Origin: Marasmius tenuissimus
Lineage: Eukaryota > Basidiomycota > Agaricomycetes > Agaricales > Marasmiaceae
Reading direction: 5' to 3'
DNA: 64,000 nucleotides
Assembly (NCBI GenBank): GCA_029532415.1
Contig: JAQOTA010000031.1
Location: 1-64,000, forward strand
Position numbers and translations under genes: made by a program. Shown here one piece after another: positions 53,740 to 64,000 of the stretch; positions within the stretch are counted from its first letter, which is position 1; every line of letters starts with the position of its first letter. The notes beneath the pieces are model-generated. The model made no database searches. It was given only the letters and a program-made list of their open reading frames with translations, and was not told the DNA's origin.

Positions 53740-55080
53740 TTAACACCCTTCCAAGAGATACCAAATCGCTGGTGCGCAGGTCAACCAACAAGACTCGATT
53801 CACAACAGAGTGTGGGGCGTGGAGCCTTGTACGCGTAAAAGCCATTTGGTAATAGAAGATGTACACGAACCGCCCCATCTCGAGGACGAGGTTACGTTCG
53901 GGAGGAGAGATGTGATTGTAGGTGCCGAATTTTGCATGTTCATGCAGACTTTTGACGAGAATGATAGTTAGACCCGGAGAAAGAGACAAGGAAAGCTTGA
54001 AGGTCATCAATATCCTGCCTTCACCGTCATTTGATCCTCAAAAGATTTTCAGGTGCACTTCTCAGATCGCAGGTAGGCTTGATGTTGGGCAACGGTATCC
54101 AGCTGGTGATTTCAGAACGTTGTCAGCAAGCCGAATACAAATGAAAATAAATAAAATATGGTAGTTTTCAGGTCGTACAACGCACAAAAAGAAGAAATAA
54201 CGAAACGGAAAGAGTGCTCACCGAAAAACCCGTTTAGATCAGCTCTCTTTTAAGTTATACGCAACCCAAACGGTTTCGCCGTTCCTCGGCTATAGGTTGC
54301 CGCTAGTCCGAGCAGTGTGGTGGACAGAAAGCGAGCCAGAATAGACCGCTTAGCAGATAAAGTGTAGTGGATGCTTGTGTTGTTGATGGTGGTGGTAGGG
54401 GTCGAAGCACAAAAACGTGACCTTCCCACGCAGAACGCCCGCGTGCTCCGAGATCAAGCTCCTCTAGCAGTGTGAGCTGCATCAATTTTCTCTCGAAAAC
54501 CCCTTGAAAAATTCTTCCAGTTTCTCTAGCGTGACAAGCTCACTACGTCTCATTTCGGTTAGGCCCTTTGCAACCCGAATTAGCAATGTCGAGCAAAATT
54601 TCTACGTGCTCTGTAATGTCTCTCAACCTCTCCTTCAGCAGCACGGTCTGCATCATTTGCGTCTTAACACCCTCTTCCAATCTCAAAGTCGTCTCTTCGA
54701 GACGTTGAAGGTGCCCTCCTCAGGGCCTATAGCTCAAGGTCACATCTAATCTCGGCTGAACCTTTTACAACCGAGATAGCAATGTCATTGTCAAACGAAA
54801 CACCTTCGGGCGTTTTCGCTTTAATTGCGGGGCCTCAGACCTGCGAGCTATGCACGGTATTCTACTACAACTGTGCTCTATTTTTTGTGTTCGTCTCTGC
54901 ATGCATCCTTTGTAGATCCTCCCCAGCCCATACTCTCTTCCCGCGGATCAAACTCCTCAACTTTTTCTGATTGCGCCATCATGATATCGGCGGCTTCTCA
55001 AGCTCGCTAGTAGTCCAACGTTAGACAAAATGGGGCAAGGGGCACATGGGATTTGCGCCATCCCCTTCCCCACCCGCACT
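53740..55080. other. Intergenic, upstream of the P450 gene
   Basis: No recognised gene. Two copies of a ct-rich word around 54520-54570 and 54750-54800 (ttgcaacccgaattagcaatgtc versus tacaaccgagatagcaatgtc) suggest a small local repeat. Confidence 0.3.
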
Positions 55081-55082
55081 CG

Positions 55083-55093
55083 ATATATATATA
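55083..55093 (+). promoter_or_regulatory. TATA-like element of the P450 gene
   Basis: ATATATATATA ends about 80 bp upstream of the P450 ATG at 55173, a usual distance in fungi. Confidence 0.4.
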
Positions 55094-55172
55094 ACGATCG
55101 TGGGCATCTCTGTCGGTGGGTCTCTCACAGCCTCACGTTCTCCCGTCTCCCTTCTCCCCACTGCCAGCTGTT

Positions 55173-57797
55173 ATGTTCTTCGAAATCCTCGTCCTCTTGT
55201 GCACCTTGCTCGTCGTCTACGGGCTCAGGGTATACTCGGAGTATTGTCGTGTTCGTGATTCCGTCAAGTAAGCACGCACATACAGGGTGATATGGGCGTT
55301 CTAACACTAAGACCTCGTCAGAGACATCGTATCCTTCACGACCTTTCTTCCGAACGAGTCCGATCTCTCCAGTCTCTTTAGCTCGAATACGAGTTTTGTT
55401 TTGGGCCAGTTCAACTTTTGGCACAGGAAGTATGATCGTGAGTTCCGATTTCCAGCTTGCATGATGTCAGTTTGCTAACGATCACCAGTATACGAACGTA
55501 GCGGGTGGAATATCAGTGCTGCTGTGAGCTATCGGAACAACCATCACCCAACCTCTCAAATCCCTCACCACGTATCATAGATCTCATTATGGCCCCGTGT
55601 CGCCGTCACATATATCATAGCCGAACCTCAGATCATGAAGGTACGTTCCGTTAGCCTCATTCCCCTCTAGACTCTCTTCACAACTCGTCGCCCCCAGGAA
55701 ATCGGCCTCAACCGTCTCAAATACCCCAAACCCCATCTCCAATACGAAATCCTCAATCTGTACGGGAGAAATATCATCACGGCTGAGGGAGACGAGTGGA
55801 AGAAGATCAAGAAAATAGCCGCTCCGTCATTTTCAGAGGTGCAATCCTCTCTCATTCACCCTCTGTTCTGCCGTGAATTGACTCAAATGTACCTAGCGAA
55901 ACAATCGAATGGTATGGGACGAAAGTGTCCTCATGATGACTCAATTCTTTGACGAGATATGGGACACCGGTGATGAGGGAAAAGAAGACGTCGTCGTCGT
56001 TGTGGATAACTTTGTAGGTCCTTGTCTACAGGTACGTACGCGACTTTCCATATTCCATATTCCAATCTATTCTAACCCACCTCCCCCCAGTTCGGCCTCC
56101 GAGTCATAGCGGCCGCCGGTACGCCCTCCCTCCCTTTCATCCTTCCTCTCACTTAACCAACGTCCGATAGGCTTTGGCAAACGCCTATCCTGGACCAACC
56201 ATCACACCCACACCCCAGCCGAATCCAACCACGCCCTCTCGTTCGAAGAAACGTTCCAAATTTTATCCAGAGATCTATACCTCAAACTCCTCACGCCCGA
56301 ATGGATCCCGAGCATTACAGAGAGTTTGGGTAGAGTTAGAGTCGCTTTTTTGGAGATGAAGGTAAGCTCCCCGTGTGGGGATTTCGTTTCGAAGATTGAC
56401 AACTGGGAGTAGATGTATATGCAAGAGATTATCGAACAGAGGTCTGGGGGTAGAGAGGGTCATGGAGGGGAGGTTATTGAGAGAGATGATTTGTTTAGTA
56501 ACCTTATCAAAGCGAACGAAGGGTTTGGGTATGCGGGGGAGACACTTAGTGACGATGAACTTATGGGTGTGTCTTCTTTCTTTTCCTTTTTTTTCCAGCC
56601 GAAGGTTAATGCCATGATGTATTGGTTAGGAAACGTATTCGCGTTTCTCCTCGCGGGACACGAGGTAAGAGCTACAGAAAACTCGACAGTACGGTTACCA
56701 AAACCAGTCCATCTGCTCACCTGTGTTTTAGACATCCTCCCATACCTTATGCTTTACGATGGCTCTTCTTGCTTTATATCAAGAAGAACAGGAGAAGTTG
56801 TATCAACATATCACAGGTATATGCCCTGACCGGACTCCAGTGAGTTCGAGAATTCGTTACTTATTTTAACTCGTTCCGAGTCCGAACTCCACCTTCATTT
56901 CATAGACCTATGACGATATGCCTGCTCTCACACGGTCGCTAGCGTGAGTACCTTCCTTTTCTCTACCTCTACCCCTGTCACCGCTGAACTTGACCTTCTT
57001 ATACTTAGTGTTCTATACGAAACACTCCGCTTGTTCCCAGCCGTACGTTCCCCATCCCTCAACCCCCACTTTCCTCTGGATCCTTACTAAACCCAAAACA
57101 GGTAATCGGAATCCCTAAAGTCACCACCGAAGACACATCCTTTACTCTAACCAACACCCACGACCAAGGTCGATCACGAACGATTCCCGTACCAGCGGGA
57201 ACGCAACTAGTGATTCACCCCCCTGGTGTCCATTACAATCGTACGTCTTTCCCCATTCCCCCATGCCCCCCTCAGTTGGATATAGCTAATGAGAGTAGCG
57301 AGGTATTGGCAAGACCCACACGAATTCCGACCTGATAGGTTTTTGAAATCATCGGAGGAATGGGATCGGGATGCGTTTGTCCCGTTTAGCGTTGGTGAGT
57401 CTGTTTGTTCATTACTTCAGACTCAAGCTAGTATTAACATTGATCTTACCCCGTTTGAACCTTAAAGGCGCTCGATCATGTATCGGAAGACGGTCAGTCG
57501 AATGATAAATTAACGACGTAGGCTCTCAACTTCCCTACCTAGATTCTCTGAAATCGAAAACGTCGCAATGCTCACTCTTCTCGTCAAAACATACAAATTT
57601 ACCGTAACGGAGGAAGACGAGTTCAAGTATGAGACGTTTGAAGAGAGAAAAAAGAGGGTTTTAAACGCCATTCATGGGATAACAATCACGTACGTCCAAT
57701 CTATGATTTTTTCTCTCGATGTTGATTGCTGATTGTGATCCATCGTTTACTTACCAGCCCGGTGCGAGTTCCTTTGACGTTTACAAAGAGGCAGTAA
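55173..57797 (+). CDS. Cytochrome P450 monooxygenase, apparently intact, 18 exons
   Basis: Eighteen exons join in phase to 538 residues: 55173-55267, 55322-55437, 55489-55523, 55581-55640, 55698-55838, 55897-56031, 56091-56118, 56171-56361, 56413-56566, 56630-56664, 56732-56839, 56906-56943, 57009-57042, 57102-57240, 57299-57394, 57468-57492, 57543-57689, 57758-57797. An N-terminal membrane anchor (MFFEILVLLCTLLVVYGLRV) fixes it to the ER. Family marks: EGDEWKKIKKIAAPSFSE (helix C), AGHETS at 327-332 (oxygen-binding helix I), ETLR at 383-386, FRPDRF, and the heme loop FSVGARSCIG with ligand C473. P450s use NADPH and O2 to oxidise small molecules; the substrate is unknown. A broken duplicate of its 3' end lies at 1075-1785. 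Confidence 0.9.
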
Positions 57798-58264
57798 TCT
57801 GGGGTGACGAGCCTAGGGGTTTTTCTTACGTCAACCTGGTAGCTGTGGGTCCATGTTAAGTCAAATTCGACACAGTTAATTCCGGCATTGAATTATATTA
57901 CGTTTTCCTTGATATGTGAGGCAGACTATGAATATAATACGTATCTAGTACTACCGTGAGGTGATTGTGGTAGCATTGTCCAGTCCTTTACAATGAATTC
58001 ATGATCTCTTTGTGGGTCCGTGCGGATAATAGTGAATCAGTCAATATCTTCCCATCTCTTCGTGCTTTATAGCTACTGGGGCCTCGTTCGCGTCCCCGCT
58101 ACCCATACTTATAGCATATGTGATGGGATAAACCAGGATTTGGATGAATTTTATGAGGCGGGCTCGAAAGTCAATGAGGAAAAATGACTGGGACTCAGCG
58201 TGTAAGCGCTACATTGAATAGTTCATCAATTCAACGTGCTCAGCCCTATATCTATAGTAACTCA
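57798..58264. repeat. Spacer duplicated at 5666-6050
   Basis: No gene is present. From about 57915 it aligns with the spacer left of NYQC copy C (tatgtgag, ctcttc-tg-tttata, ggatttggatga versus gacttggatga, ctcagccct). Confidence 0.55.
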
Positions 58265-58265
58265 C

Positions 58266-58571
58266 CTCTGTGTCCCTCGAGTTCCTGGCTTCCTCGTTGA
58301 TACACTGTTTCGGCGCGGCGACAGCCTCGCTGCGACGCCTGCAATTTCGACCAGTGTCGTTCCGGGCTGGCAGGTCTGCTGTAGCGGTGAAGTCACGGTG
58401 GATGGTCACTCCCTGAAAACTATTCCCCATGGTAGGGCGAGAGCACTGGTAGTTTGTGGTGTTGACGGTTGACCGTGAGTCACCGTTCGTATTGTTAAAT
58501 GTTATCCCTTCGAGGACGCAGTTGGTGGGGTTGCTTAGGTTCTCCGCATAAAGTCTTCTGCTGGCGCACAT
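58266..58571 (-). CDS. NYQC-family small protein, copy E, first exon
   Basis: ATG 58571 (M-C-A-S-R-R-L-Y) opens 102 codons that end at a phase-0 donor (aca gag then gtgagt). The content parallels copy C: NPTNCVLEGITF, NGDSRSTVNTTNYQC, GNSFQGVTIH, a Cys-containing tail and R-D-T-E at the donor. It lies in the second copy of the host block, next to the intact P450 on the opposite strand, as copy C would have. Exon 2 was not located. Function is unknown. Confidence 0.5.
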
Positions 58572-58599
58572 AGTAGCAATGGGTGATGGGTGCACTGAC

Positions 58600-60600
58600 T
58601 GACTGTGGCTGGGGTGCCTTTAAAGACCCCTAAATGACGCTGACTCAAGACTTGAATCTTGAACCACGCGTTCAAGGTCGGGGCAGACATAATCTTAAAA
58701 CCAGTTGAACGTTCTGATGTCGAGTAATAGCATGCTTCAATCCTCGTGTATGACGCGTGGACACGTTGGCCCACGCAAGAAATCTGTGCGCTGCTGCTGT
58801 GTTGTTTCTATTGAGGCGAAAGGCTGGCTTTCGGAGAGATCTATGAAATGACGAACGCCTAAAATTAGATTCGGTCAAGTGGCACGGACTTGCCACTGGC
58901 AGAACCGATTCGGTAGGTCCTAGGACCGTTCAGCTCAAGCTACTGCTGATAATCGTGTCATCGGGGCTCTATAATACAGAACCCCGAAGCCTGGCCTAGG
59001 TTCAGCGCAGCTCCATGCACTGCAGTCCTGCAGAAGTGACTGTGGAGGTGATTTAGCCTTGAACGTAAATTAAAAAACCTTGCAAGGACCTGTCTGGGAT
59101 ACCGTTATCCAGCATCATAGAAGGCCCTCGTTCCTCAGATAAAAACATCCAACAAGTCGCTCGCTCGCCATGAGGTCACCCCACTGATCCCACCGACTTC
59201 ATTTCCGTTTCATAGATCTTTATCTATGTCACTATCGATTTGGTACACTCGCCTTCTGAGGGGTGTGTCTAGTCACTTTCGTCTTCACAACCCGCACTTG
59301 GGTTATGAGTACCTACCAAGTAATCGGTTCGCTTCAGATCCAAAAACTTCAAAGGCCCGCAAGGAGATGGACAGTCGACTAGGTCTAATCACATTCCTGT
59401 GATTCGTGAACAGGTAAGGAAAGATCGCATTGAATTACCAGCATGAGTTGTAGTTCAGGCGTGTACGCCTGGACGCCAACCTCATGCTTCCTGGTATGAA
59501 ACTAATTAACAAGCCGAGAAAAGCTACGAGATTAAGATAGGCCCAATTACTTATCATCACTCAAGATCATTCTGGGAGCCAGCATCCACGTATTAGTCTG
59601 CTTTTATGAGGCTACCGAACTCCACGCTTACAGAGGGTCTACTTGAAGTGGCAAGATTCTTCAGGTCAATGGTGGCGCATAAACGACATGGCTGATGGGA
59701 GTCGTGTGAGGTTCGTGCTTCCGTGCTGGAGTACCTTAGGCGCTAAGACCAACATTGATGATTACATCCTCTGCACGTCGTCTCTCAATTTACCAGACGC
59801 CCAAGTTGGCTGTTCAGATGCCTTATGTACTAATCATAGCATGGTCGACCGTCTTCCAAGGCTTGCTGGCGTGACGAATGTGCCATACGCAACTCAACAA
59901 TCCCTGGTTCAAGCGCATGCAGCCGCAAGGAGTGAGTATAGGGAATTAATCTACCAGGGACCCAGGGGAGGCGTCGAATCAAGGTAAATCGCGCGTGGCT
60001 GGAAACGTTCAGGTTATTGGTTTGGCATTGTCAGTACTGTAGATCCGCCTTTCCTCTCGTGATTTTCGAACAAGGTGCTTGTGTGAACCGGCGTGTTTCA
60101 GGTCTAAGAGCTAAGAGCTGACGTTCACTAGCCCATATAAAAGATCGTTCTGACAACGAAGCCACCAGCATCGTTTATAATGCCAGAAAAATGATTACGA
60201 CCTAGTAGTGCCTTGTAGACCTTCCAAGGCTTTATACTAAGTCCCTATTTCTTGAAGGACCCTATGATGCCTTGCGGAGTGTTTTGAAGCAATTTATGAG
60301 ATCTTTCGGAGCCGGCAAAGCTTACAAGGGCTCCATAATGGCTCGTAATACCGGTTTTCTTGTAATAAGTCGCCGTTTATCACAAGGCCGTAATTGATTT
60401 TTTCCGACGACTATTATGTCACTGAATCGATTTCAGTCTGAGAGCATTGAGCCAGAATACAGGATCAGAACATCGAGTGAAAGGTGCTTTTGCACATACT
60501 ATTTGATGCTCTTAGAGAATATTCTGCGAGCTTGAGAGTTCGAGTGCCCGCGAAGAACAGAACAATTGAGCGGGTGATGGCGGTTCTTGTGAGAAGAGAT
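58600..60600. repeat. Second copy of the host block, empty site for element 1
   Basis: This stretch matches 6.56-7.0 kb followed directly by 21.16-23.2 kb. Around 59130-59200 the order cagcatca...aagtcgctcgctcgccatgaggtcac corresponds to the two flanks of element 1 joined (agcatcca...gatcggtcgctcgacgtgaggctg). The MITE is also absent here. A plus-strand frame at 59643-59987 (MKWQDSSGQWWRINDMADG) has no recognised domain. Confidence 0.65.
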
Positions 60601-60810
60601 CCGTGGGAAGTTTCCATTTCTGTGCTATGACCACAACCACCACCATCAACGGCCAGACAATTCACAACTCGACCACATCCTTCCCAAAGTCCTTTCAGAC
60701 GCGTTGTAATTTCAGCACTACATTAAAAACTTTAACATTTTCGACAAGACGAACTATGCGGAAAGCATTGCGGAAGGGTGAAGTAAACAAGAAACGGCGA
60801 GACATTAGGG

Positions 60811-61011
60811 GATACACCGGAGGCAAGACCTCGGGTGGTAGGTTGACATATCGCCTGAGAGGCGATATGTATGGCGGTATGCATGGTTGAGGCATGGTTT
60901 GCCAATCCCGAGGCTAAAAAAACTCAGGTGGTCCTTGCCATGCATATCGCCATACCTATCGCCTCTCAGGCGATATGTCAACTTACCGCCTGAGGTCTTG
61001 CCTCCGGTGAT
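60811..61011. mobile_element. Foldback element with ~75 bp inverted arms
   Basis: The left arm (about 60811-60886) and right arm (about 60938-61011) are near-perfect inverted repeats (caccggaggcaagacctc and its complement) around a ~50 bp loop. Each arm also contains its own small palindrome, atatcgcct-gag-aggcgatat. No coding sequence is present. It resembles a foldback or hairpin-type MITE. Confidence 0.7.
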
Positions 61012-62575
61012 AGGGCGTCCTTTGGATCGAAACTTGCATGTTTGACCCTTCTCGGTATGCATGTCACCACGCTCCTCCCTCTCTCTGTTGCATTTCTCTG
61101 TTTTTCCCGAGTTTTGGGGTGCAGTTGTCCTGCATACCTCCTTATGATCTAGTCTTACCAACACAACGGTTCAGAGTGACATCGAGGGAACGGGAGAGAA
61201 GGCAACTAGATTTGGAGAAGGAAAAGAGTGCTGGCAAACGGCCAAGGGGACGCTTCCTTCACGAGCAGTAAAATGAATGTTGCAACGTCTCAGTCGGTAC
61301 GTCTCGATTGGATTTTTACAGGCTACCTTGCAGTACGAGCGTGAAGTATTTATCTTTCTCTCGACCTGGGTTGCTTCACGCTGGCGATACGCAACTGCGG
61401 CAAGATATGACGGACCTGGTCGGAAATGTCGCGTTAGATGGATCAGAGGGTCAATTTCACATAGGCATTTCGTAGCTGGCTATCTGAGGTACGCTGCTTC
61501 CTTTTTTGAGGCTTTTGAGGTTCCATATCTGATTGCTGTTTCGAAAGATATCACCCAACTCGGTACCAATAGGCGGCGTCTTTCCGCCTTCATCTATCCC
61601 CAACTTTCGTGGCCTGGCTATCGCTCGACTTGGGTGCTCATCGATGCCAGCACTCAAGAGTCATGAGCAGGAACATTGGATATGTGCTACCGACTACCCC
61701 GGTGGAGGGTGTTTTTCCCCTCCAAGCACCTCGGACCACTATTTTTCGCACCCATAGCCGTTCGCAAACGTGGCTCTTCTTGTCGCTCTTGGCAGCACCT
61801 TGTCTTACTCGTGCTTCTCATTCGTTACCAGCTACACAGATTTGAGAACGCAAGGACGAAGATGGATATCATTTAATCATCGGCGATGCAGATTAGAACC
61901 TGCCGGTTGACGATACCTACGAAACCTACGACAGAAAACGAGGTTGACAGTTGTTTTCCTCCTGCCGAATTTTGAGGAGAAGGGTGGCCCGTCTTGACGG
62001 GCGCTGCGCAGAGGGCGGAACGTTTCGGCTCTGTGTTATCTTCCCCCTTTCTTCTTCAATGCGCATACTCGGAATTGCGGAGTCGGGAAACATTGGGTGA
62101 TGCTTCGACCTTCTCAACTCTCCTTGACCTTCGTTACATTCACGGGCGGGTCATTTGATGGGCAGCAGGCACGGTGGGAAGTTCTGTCACCTTCCAGAAC
62201 CCTTCCCTTATACCTCCCCCCTGCATCCGCCAGTACATCACTCACAGATTCCTTCTGTGCCTTTACATCCCATCGCAAGTCTAGAACCGTCATTCCCGTC
62301 TTCGCGGCGATCTCGTTAGGCGGCAGTCCCAATAGACCAGAATGTGTGGATGTGGGGATTTGATTTTGTTTCCTCAAGGTCACAAGACGTGGATATTAAA
62401 TGTTGCTCTGGCGTTTCGGCTTTGGGAATAGTGGGTATTCTTCGATATTCCTTGAATCATTGAGTGGGCTGTTGGGGTTCAGGCGTCTCGAGCTCAAAGG
62501 TGCGTTCAGTTTACCTGAAGTTTCTCTTGTCTAACATCGTTTTACTGATTTTGGTCGTGTCGAGTCAGGTTACGT
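61012..62575. other. Intergenic, no recognised gene
   Basis: Frames at 61277-61666 (plus) and 62114-62383 (minus; MTLRKQNQIPTSTHSGLLGL) are open but show no domain, repeat or splice support. The latter has an ordinary soluble-protein composition and could be a terminal exon. Confidence 0.3.
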
Positions 62576-63550
62576 GACCTTGTTTGGCGGACTTTAACCA
62601 GCAATAATATGCGGCTCGCGGCTCGCCCTCAAGAGCAAGAATTCCAATGGGGTCACCTCCAGGCTAAAAGAAGCTAGATGTGGAGGTCCCTCAGCCTATT
62701 GTTTGACAAAGATTCTCTCGGGCTCTCATTGCTCATTTATGGGAACTGTTAGGCGTTACCGTGTACGTATTTCATCCGGACAGGTAATGCAGCAGTGTTG
62801 AATATTCGTGCCATTCACTTCCTAGGCCTTAAGGGCAGTTAAATCTCATTTGACCTGAAAAGTCGACGAGATGTGGCCAAATGGATATCGGGGTTGTGCT
62901 TCGAGGCGCGTAGTCTTCGAATTTTAAATATGCACTGAATCTGCTTGAAACCTCCCTGCTCGAGAGGCGCCGAAAAGGGGCTCTCCCAGATCTGTCACCG
63001 GCCAGCTCAATAGCAAGGTTCAAACTTTGCCTTCAGGTACAGACCGGTGACAGGTCTGCTGGTACAGTTCTATGTCGAACCCGTGGCTGAACGATACCAG
63101 TGAACCGAAAAACATGTCTTTGTCCATTCCTTATCTTTCTAAATTGACAGATTGCAGTGTCACCTTCTGCCTGCCTATGTTCCTTTTTGCTTACCGACGG
63201 ATGCGGAAGAACAGCTCTGGTGTCCTATGGAGCCGGATAATGGGGCTACCCGCACAAATGGTGTCACGGTTCAGAGAGCCCTACGCCACAGGGATATGTT
63301 CAGCTCACCCAAGCGCCTTCATGTTCGCTGTCATCCTTCGACAAAGCGACGACCTCGGCTATTTCACACCCACGTCCAAACCGTTGGATACCGATTCACG
63401 GCGAAAACTGAAGTTCCCGACGACAATCTGATAGTAATTGCACGACGACTTCGGTTTTTTTACGGTAACTATCTGTTCGTTCCGTTACCATTTCAGGACT
63501 AGGCTAGAATTGATCTTCAACATACTCAAGTGCTTGAGCCCTCAGCTCTC
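62576..63550 (+). pseudogene. Second member of the inverted pair with 50064-51391
   Basis: Read rightward it matches the 50-51.4 kb locus read leftward: NNMRLAARP-EQEFQ and MWRSLSLLF at 62600-62700, the spacer with tcaccttctgcctgcct near 63160, and ARRLRFFYGNYLFVPLPFQ at about 63440-63500. A stop directly follows PFQD where the other copy stays open, and another stop precedes MWRSLSL, so this copy looks broken. The protein is not recognised. Confidence 0.4.
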
Positions 63551-63554
63551 CAGC

Positions 63555-64000
63555 TACTCTGATAGCCCCGATTCATGATGTTTCAGATGCTTGCGCGTTT
63601 TAGCCATACACCGTCATTGGATTCCGGGGGGTCTCGTCCCACTTCACTACTTCACTTGTTCCAAGTTTAACCCCAATCAAATAGTTGTTTAGCTCGACAC
63701 CTGATGCAACGATGATGGAATAATGCTTGTGAGGTCGGTATGTAGGCTTAGATAGGGAGCAAACTTAACCTCGTGAGTCCTCGTTGTCGGTCTCGCTTTT
63801 CATACTTTCTTGGCAGAACCAGAATGTACTGGGCTTGTTGATTCGAATATAAATACGAGTTCCCTTGACGGTATTAGGCACCTTGCGCAACACGGCCATG
63901 GCCGAAATTCCTGTTGCGCAAAACGGCCATGGCTGTGAAATGACGTTGCGTTCCACAAGCCCCACAAGCCGAGGAAGATTCCGATTTTTCAGCCATGGCC
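63555..64000. other. Window end, no recognised gene; direct repeats of a CGGCCATGGC-containing word
   Basis: ttgcgcaacacggccatggc at about 63890 and ttgcgcaaaacggccatggc at about 63913 are near-identical direct repeats, and cagccatggcc ends the window. This may be the edge of a further repeat. Confidence 0.35.

Overview
The window is nuclear DNA of a filamentous basidiomycete, most likely an agaricomycete mushroom. Cellular genes are cut by many 45-80 bp GT-AG introns, and there is an intron-containing tRNA-Ser, an 18-exon cytochrome P450, a CS-D-HC tannase/feruloyl esterase and a nine-exon seven-helix membrane protein of a kind common in Agaricomycetes. The transposons (large Ty3/gypsy elements and a Tnp2-type DNA transposon) also fit. 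No species can be named from sequence alone.

Layout. 0-7 kb: decayed, duplicated ground with a broken P450, three copies of a small cysteine-containing protein family (called here NYQC), and a 309 bp inverted-repeat element. 7.0-21.2 kb: a complete, very young 14.15 kb Ty3/gypsy-like element (565/566 bp LTRs, TSD TCGG) with gag, protease and RT-RNaseH-integrase plus three large ORFs of unknown function. 21.2-24.1 kb: the other half of the duplicated host block, with a MITE. 24.15-41.16 kb: a second complete LTR element on the minus strand (identical 204 bp LTRs, TSD AAAAC, chromodomain-like integrase tail, extra spliced 3' ORF). Its gag is split by a ~7.1 kb Tnp2 DNA transposon that carries an intact six-exon transposase and two further genes. 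42.9-47.5 kb: ordinary host genes (tRNA-Ser(AGA), tannase-family esterase, 7-helix protein). 48.8-49.4 kb: another NYQC gene. 50-51.4 and 62.6-63.6 kb: an inverted pair of related, partly decayed genes. 55.2-57.8 kb: intact P450. 57.9-60.7 kb: a second copy of the block flanking element 1, without that element, followed by a 0.2 kb foldback element.

How it fits together. The host block (P450 tail, NYQC gene, spacer) was duplicated; one copy then received the 14 kb element, and the other serves as the empty site. The second locus is a nested stack: host, then LTR element, then DNA transposon. Both LTR elements have reading frames that are broken only by single in-frame TGA codons, one followed by CTA (a known readthrough context), and both carry extra ORFs between pol and the 3' LTR. 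The most unusual object is the 14 kb element: about 4 kb of additional coding sequence lies between protease and reverse transcriptase and is bounded by phase-matched splice signals, so a spliced Gag-Pro-Pol message is plausible but unproven.
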